DNA from: Enterovibrio coralii
Lineage (GTDB): Bacteria > Pseudomonadota > Gammaproteobacteria > Enterobacterales > Vibrionaceae
Direction of reading: 5' to 3'
Assembly (NCBI RefSeq): GCF_001559595.1
Contig: NZ_LNTY01000051.1
Coordinates: forward strand, 16,865-80,864
DNA length: 64,000 nucleotides
Shown: positions 1 through 8,843 of the stretch, piece after piece
How positions within the stretch are numbered: the stretch's first letter is position 1
Layout of the letters: each line of letters begins with the position of its first letter
Notes under the pieces: generated by a model
Told to the model about the DNA's origin: nothing
Databases searched by the model: none
The model's input: the letters and a program-made list of their open reading frames with translations, nothing else
Program-made: the position numbers and the translations under genes

Positions 1-1306
1 GATCATTGATGATGATCCCGAATCCCAGAAACGCTTGAGCCTAGCGTTAGAAAGTGAAGCGTCCATCGTTACCGCACAATTTTCCAATATATCCCAAGCT
101 CTACACCAGTTACTGACCTCTATTGTCGTGTTAGGTAAGAGCGACGTTGCCGCCATCAGTTTATTAAAAGAACTCAGAACCATCGCGCCAAAAACGAAAG
201 TCTTAGTCATTGTGGACAATGACACTGATGGTGACGCAGTATTGGCCATGGAATCCGGCGCGTTTGATGTTATTGACCGACCCTACAGTGATGAGTTCTT
301 GCGGCTGATGGTTCGTCGCGCACAGCACGTATCCAAATTAGAAAATGAAGTGGAGCGCTTAAAGAAATTTGAGCGACGAGAAGAGTCGATCGTCGGTGGC
401 AGTTCGCAAATGGTTCAACTGATGCGAATGGTTGAGCGAATCGCAGCTTCGGGTGTGGATACCTTGGTGGCGGGAGAAAGCGGCACAGGTAAAGCCTTGC
501 TAGCACGAGCGATACACGACAGAAGTGCCCGCAGTGATGGACCGTTTGTAACGGTAAATTGTGCTTCCGTACCAGAAAATCGTCTCGGCGCAGAGCTTTT
601 TGGTCAAGAAATCATAGGTGAAGAGGCGCACCGTGTGCTGCGAGGGAAGATTGAAGCGGCAAACGGCGGCACCCTGTTTTTGGATGATATTGGCGACATG
701 CCGCTTGGGCTTCAAGCCAGTGTGTTGAAGTGTCTCAAAGAGCGCAGTGTCACTCGACAGGGCGGCGAGCAGAGCATTCCGGTAGATGTCAGAGTGGTCA
801 GTGCGAGTTATCACGACTTGGGACAAAGAGTGAATGAACGCCGGTTTCGGGAAGATTTGCTTCAGCTTATCAGTGACGTCATGGTGACGATTCCGCCCCT
901 TCGTGAGCGAGGTGATGATGTTCTTCTGTTGTCCAAGACGTTCCTGCTTCAATTCAATCAAACCATGCATCGCAATATCTCCGGTTTTTCCGATGATGCG
1001 ATAGAAGCGTTGATCGGTCACAGTTGGCCGGGGAACGTACGAGAACTTCAAAACAAAATTAAGTCCGCATTGATCATGGCTGATGGCAACAAGATCACTG
1101 CGGCGGATCTTTCCTTGACCAAAGATCACAAAAAAGACAGTGGGTTACCGTTGAATCTCCGCCAAGTCAGAGAGGAGGCAGAGCGCCACGCAGTGACGCG
1201 TGCATTGGCGAGAGCGCAGGGAAACATGTCGCAAACGGCGACATTATTGGGCGTGTCTCGCCCGACGCTATACACGCTCATAGAGAAATATTCATTACAA
1301 CGATGA
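1..1306 (+). CDS. PrsR-like (PEP-CTERM-box) sigma-54-type response regulator, 5' end outside window
   Basis: The reading frame is open from base 2 and starts inside a receiver domain (IIDDDPESQKRL), so the N-terminus lies upstream. A receiver is followed by an AAA+ domain with Walker A GESGTGK (near base 475) and a Walker B-like LFLDDIGD, then a Fis-type helix-turn-helix ending in SRPTLYTLIEKYSL. The C-terminal block LNLRQVREEAERHAV is characteristic of the PEP-CTERM-box response regulator family (PrsR), which controls exopolysaccharide genes. Two things are odd. The sigma-54 contact motif GAFTGA is missing (the stretch after ELFG reads QEIIGEE), and the usual phospho-acceptor Asp region reads VVLGKSD with no Asp in the normal place. 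It may therefore act without sigma-54 or phosphorylation, as described for VpsR-type regulators (inference). The family call is firm; the target genes are not visible. Confidence 0.85.
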   Translation, partial: IIDDDPESQKRLSLALESEASIVTAQFSNISQALHQLLTSIVVLGKSDVAAISLLKELRTIAPKTKVLVIVDNDTDGDAVLAMESGAFDVIDRPYSDEFLRLMVRRAQHVSKLENEVERLKKFERREESIVGGSSQMVQLMRMVERIAASGVDTLVAGESGTGKALLARAIHDRSARSDGPFVTVNCASVPENRLGAELFGQEIIGEEAHRVLRGKIEAANGGTLFLDDIGDMPLGLQASVLKCLKERSVTRQGGEQSIPVDVRVVSASYHDLGQRVNERRFREDLLQLISDVMVTIPPLRERGDDVLLLSKTFLLQFNQTMHRNISGFSDDAIEALIGHSWPGNVRELQNKIKSALIMADGNKITAADLSLTKDHKKDSGLPLNLRQVREEAERHAVTRALARAQGNMSQTATLLGVSRPTLYTLIEKYSLQR

Positions 1307-1500
1307 TGTCATCACCTCATCAGCGTCTTGAGGCTGCGACTCGAGGTTAAGTATCCCCAAATTGAACATGGGTAAGTGACAGGAGCGTATAAAGTTATAA
1401 AAGGCGATATGAATTCGCTGAATTTTTTTGTCAGACAGCCAGGTTATTTGAGCCATGTTAGGTGATACACGAGTTCAGCACGATCGAGTGGAGCAGTAGG

Positions 1501-1814
1501 ATGAGAATGTGTGAACTGATTGATAACAATTTGGTGCTGAAAGCGGATGTCGATGTGTGTCTGGCAGAAGACTTTTCTTTGGATGTGTGTTGCTATGAGA
1601 AAGGCGACCAGCTTGTTGTGTTCAGCCCTGTCACGGGTGATGTGATGGTGTGTGATAGCGCGACCAGCGTGTTCCTCTCTTTGATTGAGAAAAACCTTCC
1701 TTTAGGTGCGGCGTTGTCAGCCTGTCAGTGTGCGACCCTGAGTACGCCCGTCGTTTGATCCACGAATTAGAGCGTATGCAGATCATCCAGCTTGCAGGGG
1801 TGCGTTGGCATTAG
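1501..1814 (+). pseudogene. PqqD-like protein (HPr-rel-A type), frameshifted
   Basis: The start is ATG 1501, with GGAG seven bases upstream. The first frame gives a small PqqD-like fold with the motif VVFSPVTGDVMVCDSATSVF and stops at 1758. One frame over, the reading continues as CDPEYARRLIHELERMQ to a stop at 1814, the expected end of such proteins. One added base around 1715-1735 joins the two and gives 104 residues. PqqD-like proteins of this kind (HPr-rel-A system) occur near PEP-CTERM/exopolysaccharide genes, which fits the PrsR-like neighbour; their function is unknown. The 3' end overlaps the convergent CheY-like gene by four bases. The family call rests on motif pattern only. Confidence 0.55.
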
Positions 1815-2200
1815 GTGCCCGCTTGTCGATGCTGGTTTTGCTTTTCGATTCGTTGAAGTTGCTTTTGTAACGTTGCCCCGTTGAAGGGTTTAACCACAAA
1901 GCCATTCACACGATAGTCAATCAACTCTTGGATTTGGTTTTTATCTTGCTCGCATGACACGATGAGCACAGGAAGATGACCAATTCTCTTGTCCCTTCGT
2001 ATTTCCTTGAGTAACTCTTTGCCGTCCATTTTTGGCATGTTGAGATCAGTGATCAACAAATCGTAGGGATTTTTCTTCAGCATTTGAAAAGCCTGCCAGC
2101 CATTTGTTGCCTCTTCTAAATCGAGGTAGCCGATGCTTCTGAGCAAGTTCAACATGACGTGCCGCATTGATGTCATATCATCAACGACCAGTATTTTCAT
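1811..2200 (-). CDS. CheY-like single-domain response regulator
   Basis: This 129-residue protein is a lone receiver domain with no output domain. It has the acidic pair in VVDDM (residues 5-9), the phospho-acceptor Asp in LLITDLNMPKMDG, and the conserved Lys in VVKPF. All residues needed for phosphorylation are present, in contrast to the degenerate receiver of the regulator upstream. Such proteins pass a signal by binding a partner, for example a flagellar switch or kinase; no cognate kinase is adjacent. It converges with the PqqD-like gene and lies downstream of the glycosyltransferase on the same strand, about 137 bases away, so co-transcription is possible. Confidence 0.85.
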   Translation of the reverse strand: MKILVVDDMTSMRHVMLNLLRSIGYLDLEEATNGWQAFQMLKKNPYDLLITDLNMPKMDGKELLKEIRRDKRIGHLPVLIVSCEQDKNQIQELIDYRVNGFVVKPFNGATLQKQLQRIEKQNQHRQAGT

Positions 2201-2337
2201 GGTATCGAACGCTTCTAAATTGAGTCACATGACTAAAATATAGTCCATCAATAGCCCGTTATTTAGACAGACTCTCCAAATTCTACTGAAATGCTGGATT
2301 TATCCGCGTTCTGTGAGTGTTGTAGGTAAGTGGACGC

Positions 2338-3551
2338 TCACTCTCGCCGAGAGGTTGGTGAGGCCGCATAGCGTCTCGGGGCACTTTCATCTAGTGACGT
2401 GTGCTCTGCGTGTCGTGCCATTTCATACAGTGACAGCAAGCGGGTTTCATACTCACGCGCACAGTGTTTTTCTTGCACATAGAGCCTCGACTCGCGGCCT
2501 AAACGAAGGCGTTTCGTCATGTCAGTAAACACATCCAACAATTGGTGTTGAACGCGACAATGTCCTTTCTTATCTGTCCATTTGAGCGGGTGTTCATTTC
2601 TGCGGGCAATGGCTTTGGGGCGCACCGAAATCACGGGTGTTGCCATCGCCATAGCTCCAGTAAGAGGGCAGAACGTGTGTCTATTTCTGTAGGGATGGCC
2701 AATGCATCAATCACATTGAAAAAGGGATAGTAGTCAGAGATTTCACCTGCAAAGCGAACGTTGTTTTCAATGATATTTCTGGCTTGAATTTCGTTTCTCA
2801 ACAGGGGCAAGAAGCGCGCGTTTCCTGCAATGAGCAGCACGCTATTGTGCTTAAATTCCGGCGACAGTTTACAAGCAACCGCAAACTCGTCGATCAGGTG
2901 TATCACATCTTCAATGGCGTGATGAGTAATGTCCGTGCCAACGACGAACTTATTGGTTGGTATGGCAACTGTCCCAATAAAGGAATTCGTCCTCTCTGCA
3001 TCAACCTGTTGTAACGCGGGACGGAAACGTCTTGCATTGATAGCAGGCCGAATGAGACGGCATTGTTCAGGGGCGATCTTCACCCTCTTTTTTAGCCAGA
3101 CATACGTATCGCTTGATGATGAGATGAAAACGTCGGTGGAGTGCGACAGAGCTGACAAATAAAGACGTGAGAGCCAGCTTGCGTCCTTTTCAGTTTGCGC
3201 AGGTGCTAATTGATGAAGCTTTACCGAAATAGATGCTCGGTGAGCAAGCCATTGCATGGCAAGTGGCACTTCACCATAGGTATGGCAGATGTCTGGCTTA
3301 AGGATGCTGAGGATTTTCTTGCACTCGCGAAAAGAACGCCAGCATAACGGCTTGGTATTTTTAAGCTCAATACAGCTAACACCATTGGGAAGTGTGAGTC
3401 TCTGTCCTTGATGTTTACTCAGAACCACGAGCGTGTGTTCATAGTCTTTGGACATAGAGCAAGACAGGTTGCTCAATAACTGGCGATTTAGCACATCATC
3501 CGTGTATGTACTCACGATATGGCAGATGTGCGTGGATGAAACTGCCGACAT
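2338..3551 (-). pseudogene. Family 4 glycosyltransferase, frameshifted
   Basis: A GT-B fold glycosyltransferase of the GT4 type: N-terminal VSSTHICHIVS, mid region ICHTYGEVPLAMQWLAH, the linker segment CRLIRPAINARRFRP, and a C-terminal donor-binding region. The frame breaks near 2650. The first frame reads SALLLEL and then drifts to a stop at 2631. The other frame continues MAMATPVISVRPKAIARR to the stop at 2338. Adding one G (GAG GCT ATG) restores LLLEAMAMATPVIS, the usual GT4 E-x7-E neighbourhood. The restored length is 404 residues. The start ATG 3551 is chosen because GGAG lies nine bases upstream. It probably transfers a sugar to an exopolysaccharide precursor at the inner membrane (inference from context); the substrate is unknown. 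Confidence 0.75.
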
Positions 3552-3712
3552 GAATTTCCACTCCAAACGCTTGACTATCCAGATACTTCGGCCAACAACA
3601 CCTTGGTACGACGACATGTTCGCACAATTGCGTAAGTGGCAAATTCCGAAAAAAGAGACAAACAGGAGAGACGGGGTTCAGCAGGGATGTTTAAGGAAAG
3701 AGAGATAACGTA

Positions 3713-3732
3713 AGCCCCTAAAACTAGGGGCT
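3713..3732 (-). terminator. Stem-loop after the GGDEF gene
   Basis: A perfect eight-base stem, AGCCCCTA / TAGGGGCT, with an AAAC loop. It sits 18 bases beyond the stop of the minus-strand GGDEF gene. The T-run on that strand is weak, so a terminator role is likely but not certain. Confidence 0.5.
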
Positions 3733-3749
3733 ATTCGAGGGCTATGATA

Positions 3750-5594
3750 CTAGCTGCTTAGTTCTGAGACTTGGTGACGTTTTAACTCAGCACGGTTGCG
3801 TCCGGCGCGTTTTGCTTTGTACAAACACTGATCGGCCATCTCAAGCAGTTGGTTTGAATTGGTATTCTCGTCTGGGTAGCAAATGATGCCCCCGATACTG
3901 ATGGTGATAATACCGCTACTACTGCTGCCTTGATGTGGGATACACAGATCGCGAACGTTTTGACAAAGCTGCCACGCGATTCGTTCCGCTTGTGCCTGAT
4001 CGTTTCCGCGGATCAGTAAGGCAAATTCTTCGCCACCAAAACGTGCCAGTGGCGCATTCCATTCTTTAGCAACCAGCCCCATCGCACGAGATACGTAAAG
4101 CAGGGCTTTATCGCCTTGCAGGTGTCCGTAGATGTCATTGTAGGCTTTGAAATGGTCGATATCGATCATCATCACCGTCAAGGATGAATGCTCGTCGACA
4201 GCGTCATACAGTGAAGCACTCAAAAGGCGACTGAATGGACGGCGGTTTAGCAGACGCGTTAGCTCGTCGGTTTCCGCTTCGACACGCAGGCGTTCATTGG
4301 CGAGGATCAGCTCTTCTTGCAGTTCAGTCATTGCTTGATGATCGCGCTCACGAATGGTGAGTTCACTCAACATGGTCGCGAAACGTTTGAACAGCAGTTT
4401 CTTACTGTCGTTCCACACTAACGGCTTGTCTGAGTTTGCCGCAGCAATAACCCCAAAGCTCTTGCGTCCGTCAGTCAGAGGGAAAATAGCTAAGCTGCTT
4501 ATCCCTGCGTTTTCCAAAAGCTCTTTTTCCGTTTGCGCGTGGGTATCAAGAAGGTGAGTGTCCACTATCGCGACGTCTTGTGAGCTCAATAGCCAACGTT
4601 TCATCTTGTACATGTCGTTGAGCTCGACCACAGGGAGCGGAATTTGCTGTGGGTAGCTGGCGCGGTATCTCACGGTATCGTTATCAAAGGACAACCAATA
4701 GAGCTGTTCTGAGTTCAGCAACAGGCTCATTTGGTGCAGCGCAAGACGAACATCATGTTCAACATCGGCTTTATGCCACTGCAACAAGCGAAGTGATAAA
4801 TCTGCCAGTAATTTGTTTGACTGACTTTGCCATTCAATTTCGCTGGTTCTTGCATTCACTTCGTCAACGAGCAAAGACTTGTGTTGCTTGAGGGTGCGTT
4901 CTTTGAGCTTCTTTTCGATGACGTCTGCGCGGATACGCGCATGCAATTTTTGAATAGAGCGGGCGACCTGCCCAATCTCATCTTCACTGTCGGTCAAAGC
5001 CTGAGGAATAGTCAGACGGCTGACACGGGAAAGATTGATGCTGTCCACGCTATCGACAAGTGCTCGGATACGGCTGGTGAAGGTTTTTTTCAGGACAAGC
5101 AATAAAAGAAAGGCAACAGCCAATGCTTCAAACAGGTAAATAATGCCAGCGGGAGCGGCATTCTTCATGGCGACAACCTTAATGGCACCAAGGTCGAGGT
5201 ATATATCTAAATCACCAATTTCCTGCCCGTCAGTCACCAAATCGTATTTCAAATGGTGATTAACTTCTGATTCCTTGGTGAGGTTATCCGCCCAAAACTC
5301 TTGTCCATCACGGCTGGTGAGGTGGACATTGCTGACAAAAGGGGTGTTAGCGAGGTCTTGCAGCTGTTGAACGAGAAGATCGGTATCGTCTTTTTTCAAC
5401 GAATAGGTAATAACAGATACGGCACTGGCTGTGCGTTTCTCTAATGCTTGGGTCGTCCACTCTACGGTTTGAGTGTAGTTCCGGCCTAGTTGCACGCTCA
5501 CTGATACCACAGCAAACAGCAAGCTTACTCCAAGAACCAGTACGGAAAGCCGAGTTTGTATACTCTTGTGCGACTTGAGTAATTTTTTCAACAT
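3750..5594 (-). CDS. Membrane diguanylate cyclase (HAMP-GAF-GGDEF)
   Basis: A 614-residue protein with an N-terminal membrane anchor (about 15-38), a periplasmic sensor region, a second membrane segment (about 148-168), a HAMP-like region, a coiled-coil stretch, a GAF-like domain (about 265-415) and a C-terminal GGDEF domain. The active site reads RFGGEEF, with TDELTRLLNRR and MIDIDHFKAYND also intact, so synthesis of cyclic di-GMP from two GTP is expected. The RxxD inhibitory site is not seen in its normal place (the residues before RFGGEEF are KEWNAPLA), suggesting no product inhibition. The gene is monocistronic between a stem-loop and a long upstream gap. The signal sensed is unknown. Confidence 0.9.
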   Translation of the reverse strand: MLKKLLKSHKSIQTRLSVLVLGVSLLFAVVSVSVQLGRNYTQTVEWTTQALEKRTASAVSVITYSLKKDDTDLLVQQLQDLANTPFVSNVHLTSRDGQEFWADNLTKESEVNHHLKYDLVTDGQEIGDLDIYLDLGAIKVVAMKNAAPAGIIYLFEALAVAFLLLLVLKKTFTSRIRALVDSVDSINLSRVSRLTIPQALTDSEDEIGQVARSIQKLHARIRADVIEKKLKERTLKQHKSLLVDEVNARTSEIEWQSQSNKLLADLSLRLLQWHKADVEHDVRLALHQMSLLLNSEQLYWLSFDNDTVRYRASYPQQIPLPVVELNDMYKMKRWLLSSQDVAIVDTHLLDTHAQTEKELLENAGISSLAIFPLTDGRKSFGVIAAANSDKPLVWNDSKKLLFKRFATMLSELTIRERDHQAMTELQEELILANERLRVEAETDELTRLLNRRPFSRLLSASLYDAVDEHSSLTVMMIDIDHFKAYNDIYGHLQGDKALLYVSRAMGLVAKEWNAPLARFGGEEFALLIRGNDQAQAERIAWQLCQNVRDLCIPHQGSSSSGIITISIGGIICYPDENTNSNQLLEMADQCLYKAKRAGRNRAELKRHQVSELSS

Positions 5595-6458
5595 GTCTGG
5601 TTCGTCACTTCAATAGGATATAAACAACGTGATAAGGACTACTTACGAAACCGCTAAGTCGTCACCGATGAATATCCTATTCAATAAAACGCCTTACTAG
5701 AGTGCTTCTTCAATGAGCCTTTGTTTTACTTATTCCCAAAGCCCGATTTGTGCTTTCGTGGAATCAAAGGTCTATCTATTTCAAAGGGTGTTATTACTGC
5801 GCCGGGCAAGAATTTTATTTCTTATTCATCCCATCGATAGCATATAGCCACATGTTACTTTAAAAAGGCCAAAAAACATTTGGAAATTGCACCAAATTGG
5901 CAAAGGAAAGTGCTGATTGCACGTATTTTCGCCAAGAATGGCAGTGCGGAGCGAGATTTAAGGCTATTGCGAATCTTGAGTAAGGCAGATTCGATGGCTG
6001 CCTTGTGCGGTTTTTTCGCCCATATCCAAACAGGAATTCAGGTTTGTGAATTTCTCATATTCTATTCCGAGCACAAAAGCACCAATCACTAAAACAACAA
6101 CGATTATCCATCGGAAAACTTTGAGTTTCATGTAAACTGCTTGCCCTCTCGGTGACTGAGACGAGTACAGAGGCGAAATTTATCGCGACGTTGAATAAGT
6201 ATAAGCCGAGAAAGGCGATTTACCTTGATTCTTGTTGTTTCATGTTGCCGCTGACAAAGGGATGATAAGAAATTTGCTCATGCCGATTTTTCACCGTCAT
6301 TCTCACTGGAGGGTTAGACCCAAATCTCATAAATATAAAGAAACGAATGCAATAAAAACAATCAGTTATTTGCGGTCGTTTTTATGGCGGATATGAAAAC
6401 AGCTTCTATACTCAGATCTCGTGTGCATCGGTTTTCGTAAGAGAAAAGAGATACGACA
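5595..6458. other. Long intergenic region with one possible small gene
   Basis: This 860-base stretch contains no long convincing gene. The most credible coding stretch is a 55-codon minus-strand frame at 5964-6131 (listed separately). The rest is AT-rich and probably holds the promoters of the GGDEF gene and of the + strand gene at 6459. Confidence 0.5.
5964..6131 (-). CDS. Possible small membrane protein (55 aa)
   Basis: A 55-codon frame beginning MKLKVFRWIIVVVLVIGAFV, a basic N-terminus followed by one clear membrane segment (about residues 8-22), then a polar tail with two cysteines (NSCLDMGEK and RICLT). The composition is far from random for such a short frame. A weak ribosome-binding site (AGAGGG) lies about 12 bases before the start. 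No family is recognised. It could be a bitopic inner-membrane peptide or a chance frame. Confidence 0.4.
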   Translation of the reverse strand: MKLKVFRWIIVVVLVIGAFVLGIEYEKFTNLNSCLDMGEKTAQGSHRICLTQDSQ

Positions 6459-6806
6459 TTGAAAATAAACAAACGAATCCGCAAGTTTTTTCCTTTGGAC
6501 TTCTATGGAGAAGATCGGGGTTGGCGGTTTGTAATTAGAGCTCACAACACGAGTGAGGTGTTGGATGCATTGATGTGGCGCTCTTTCCTGTCTGTGCGTC
6601 GACAGGATTTCAATTTGCTTCACCTTGCTGTTGAGACGTTCTCTTATGAGAATGACTACTCGGAAGGACGGATCGCGGAAGTCTCGGGTTCTCACGGCGC
6701 GATGATGCGAGTGAAAATGTTGGGGCCAGTGGTCAATGTGAGTGCCTTAAACCAAGCCTACCTTGAGAAACAAGCTGCGGCACAAGCGTTGTGCTCTCTT
6801 GCTTGA
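6459..6806 (+). CDS. Conserved hypothetical protein (115 aa)
   Basis: The frame starts at TTG 6459, because no ATG lies near the beginning; the first Met is about 39 codons in. It encodes a basic N-terminus (KINKRIRKFF) and a mixed alpha/beta sequence with no signal peptide, membrane segment or motif that I recognise. A strong intrinsic terminator follows 16 bases after the stop, which supports a real transcription unit. Function unknown. A missing base near the N-terminus could also hide an upstream start, given the frame breaks elsewhere in the window. Confidence 0.5.
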   Translation: MKINKRIRKFFPLDFYGEDRGWRFVIRAHNTSEVLDALMWRSFLSVRRQDFNLLHLAVETFSYENDYSEGRIAEVSGSHGAMMRVKMLGPVVNVSALNQAYLEKQAAAQALCSLA

Positions 6807-6821
6807 AGCTGAATACGTAAC

Positions 6822-6850
6822 AAAAAGCCGAGCTTAGTGCTCGGCTTTTT
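6822..6850 (+). terminator. Intrinsic terminator
   Basis: AAAAAGCCGAGC and GCTCGGCTTTTT form a 12-base stem around a TTAGT loop, ending in a T-run. It follows the 6459-6806 gene. Confidence 0.9.
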
Positions 6851-7260
6851 CGTGTCTAAGATTCGCCTTTCTACACTTCTTTACGCCAACAGTGTTCTTC
6901 GCGTAAACCCATACAGTCGCTGCTTTTCTTGTTACATTTTAGAGACACTTTGAAGGTTGGGAAACCTCAGTATTTAAAGGCTATTGATGTAATTTCGTTT
7001 TACCTCACAAAAAACGCCATTCAAATATGTAATTAAATGTTTCCAATTGCAACAAAACAACATTTTATTAACGTGTTTAGACGTACATAACTATCAGATA
7101 TATCAACAAATGCTGGTTCTTAACCTGTTGTAATACGGTATAAATGTTGAATGAATGTGGCATTAATGTTTTTGGATTATTGCGCATGGATGTGTAAAAA
7201 TAGCAACGAGTTGAACAAAATGTGTTCAGTTATTCATTAACTTTAGTTGTTGGAGTATAA
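6851..7260. other. AT-rich leader upstream of the membrane protein gene
   Basis: About 400 bases without a credible gene, markedly richer in A and T than the flanks towards its right end. It must hold the promoter for the gene at 7261. No clear operator or RNA element was identified. Confidence 0.5.
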
Positions 7261-7629
7261 ATGGCCTTTTTCGTGGTTGTTTTTCTTTCTGTTGTTGGTG
7301 GTATTCTCGCGGGTGATCATTTCCATTCATTTATGGTGGGCTTCTCGCTAGCAACCATCGCTGTGGGATGTTGTTACTGGTTGAGCTTCCGTCACACGAA
7401 ATACCCTCAACTGGCCCTGTTGCTGCTGATCTCTGGGTTTGCAGTGAAAATGGGGATCACCATATTTGGTGTTATGTGGAGCCTTGAGCGTGAGCTGATC
7501 ACGTCTCCATTTGTGTTTGCGCTGTCGTACCTATTTTTCTCTCTGGTCTCGACGTATGCTTACTTCAAGTACCGCGAGTTTTGGAACAAGCGCATTGAAG
7601 CTGTGAAAGCGCGTCTGCAAACGACATAA
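7261..7629 (+). CDS. Small four-helix membrane protein of unknown function
   Basis: A 122-residue protein with four hydrophobic segments (about 2-18, 24-42, 49-71 and 80-101) and a charged C-terminal tail (KYREFWNKRIEAVKARL). The start ATG has GGAG with a five-base spacer. The arrangement of four helices in about 120 residues is like AtpI of the ATP synthase operon, but no atp genes are present and I see no specific motif, so this is only a structural likeness. It is a single-gene unit with a 400-base leader and its own terminator. Function unknown. Confidence 0.7.
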   Translation: MAFFVVVFLSVVGGILAGDHFHSFMVGFSLATIAVGCCYWLSFRHTKYPQLALLLLISGFAVKMGITIFGVMWSLERELITSPFVFALSYLFFSLVSTYAYFKYREFWNKRIEAVKARLQTT

Positions 7630-7663
7630 CAGCTTGACGTCTAAACGTTAACTATCGTTTTAT

Positions 7664-7690
7664 AAAGGTGGCTAGATAGCCACCTTTTTT
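7664..7690 (+). terminator. Intrinsic terminator
   Basis: GGTGGCTA / TAGCCACC stem with a GA loop, flanked by AAA and a run of six T. It ends the small membrane protein unit. Confidence 0.9.
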
Positions 7691-7707
7691 GTTTTTAGAG
7701 ATTGTAC

Positions 7708-8265
7708 ATGGATAGACAAACTGCTCGACTCCTTCTGCGCCCCTTCACCGAAGAAGACCGCGAGCCCTTTGCGGCACTCAATGCCGACCCTGATGTGATG
7801 AAGCATTTTCCTGCAACCTTGAGCCATGCAGAAAGTGATGATGTGCTGCTGCGTATATCACGTAAGTGGCAAGAGTACGGCATTTCTTACTGGGCAATTC
7901 GGTTAAAAAGCACCGATGAATTTATTGGTACGGTAGGGATCAACTTCACAGACTATTTAGTTCTCGGTGAATATGTCTATGAAATTGGTTGGCGTATTTC
8001 ACCCAAGCATCAACGCAAAGGCTACGCCAAGGAAGCTGCTCAAGAAGCGTTACGCATCGCGTTTGAAGAAATGAATATCGGAAAAGTGGTGTCGTTTACG
8101 GTTCTCGATAATTTGCCGTCACAAGGTGTAATGCAAAGCTTGGGGATGGAAAACACGGGCGAGCAATTCGCGCATCCGTTGATAGAAGAGAGCCATCGCT
8201 GCTCCATGCATTGTTTGTATTCACTCACTCAAGACGCTTGGCTAAATAGACAGTCCACCAGCTAA
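7708..8265 (+). CDS. GNAT N-acetyltransferase, RimJ/RimL type
   Basis: A 185-residue acetyl-CoA-dependent acetyltransferase. It has the RimJ/RimL N-terminal pattern TARLLLRPFTEEDRE, the central EIGWRISPKHQRKGYAKEA segment that contains the acetyl-CoA pyrophosphate-binding QRKGYA loop, and VLDNLPSQGVMQSLGM near the C-terminus. ATG 7708 is preferred over the upstream TTG at 7702. Family members acetylate protein N-termini or small molecules; the substrate here cannot be told. It follows directly on the preceding terminator and converges on the DUF6151 gene. Confidence 0.85.
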   Translation: MDRQTARLLLRPFTEEDREPFAALNADPDVMKHFPATLSHAESDDVLLRISRKWQEYGISYWAIRLKSTDEFIGTVGINFTDYLVLGEYVYEIGWRISPKHQRKGYAKEAAQEALRIAFEEMNIGKVVSFTVLDNLPSQGVMQSLGMENTGEQFAHPLIEESHRCSMHCLYSLTQDAWLNRQSTS

Positions 8266-8271
8266 CGGTAT

Positions 8272-8834
8272 CTAGAGTTTTTCTGGCGGCGAGACCGATT
8301 TTCCATCGCTCGTAAAAAAGGGTGTTGGGGCATTGTTGCCTTTAATCTTGTTGGTAAGCATTAACGCCATCACTTTCACAATAGAGCCAAAAGAGAACTT
8401 TGGGTGAGGATTGAGAGGCGGAGCACCGTTCGCGTAAGTTCCATGACGGCATGGGTTATCGGCCCCAATAAAGCGTCTTTATTTTCGCCATGAAGTATTG
8501 CTACGGGAAGGCCGGCAAAGGCCGTTTTGTAGCTGATGGTATTGGCAATGGGTGTGCGGCAACACTTCGCGTAGTAACGGTAAATACCCTTGGGCTTAAG
8601 CCGGACACACTTTAGTTGGTCTGCGCCAGTTAAGATTTTTATCTTGGCGGGCGCGACCTGAAAAACTTCCGTACCACCCCATTCATCGAGCCATTTTTCA
8701 GCGTCACCCAAATAGCGTGCATAACGTTGGCAGTCGTCGCAATAACACATCATGTGATTACCTCTCTTTGGAGAGACATCTTCCAACACACCAGTCAGGG
8801 TGCCGCATTCACAGCGTATTGTTAGCTCTGACAT
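8272..8834 (-). pseudogene. DUF6151 / GFA-like Cys-rich protein, frameshifted
   Basis: The N-terminal part has a CECGTLTG motif and a CYCDDCQ cluster as in GFA-type zinc proteins, and YAKCCRTPIANT follows. The first frame ends at 8376 after an unlikely hydrophobic tail. One frame over, the sequence continues GAPPLNPHPKFSFGSIVKVM through PTPFFTSDGKSVSPPEKL to a stop at 8272. One G added at the GG near 8432 (ACG GGT GCT) joins the two into 187 residues. The cysteines probably bind zinc. The substrate is unknown, and the link to glutathione-dependent formaldehyde activation is only by fold. It lies ten bases downstream of the FemAB-like gene, so the two are likely co-transcribed. Confidence 0.7.
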
Positions 8835-8843
8835 AAACCACCT

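Noticed and set aside
500..1129. 209-codon minus-strand frame inside the PrsR-like gene
   Set aside because: It lies wholly within a gene with clear domains on the other strand and has no family match that I can see.
5880..6092. 70-codon + strand frame
   Set aside because: Overlaps the better 55-codon minus-strand frame, and no ribosome-binding site.
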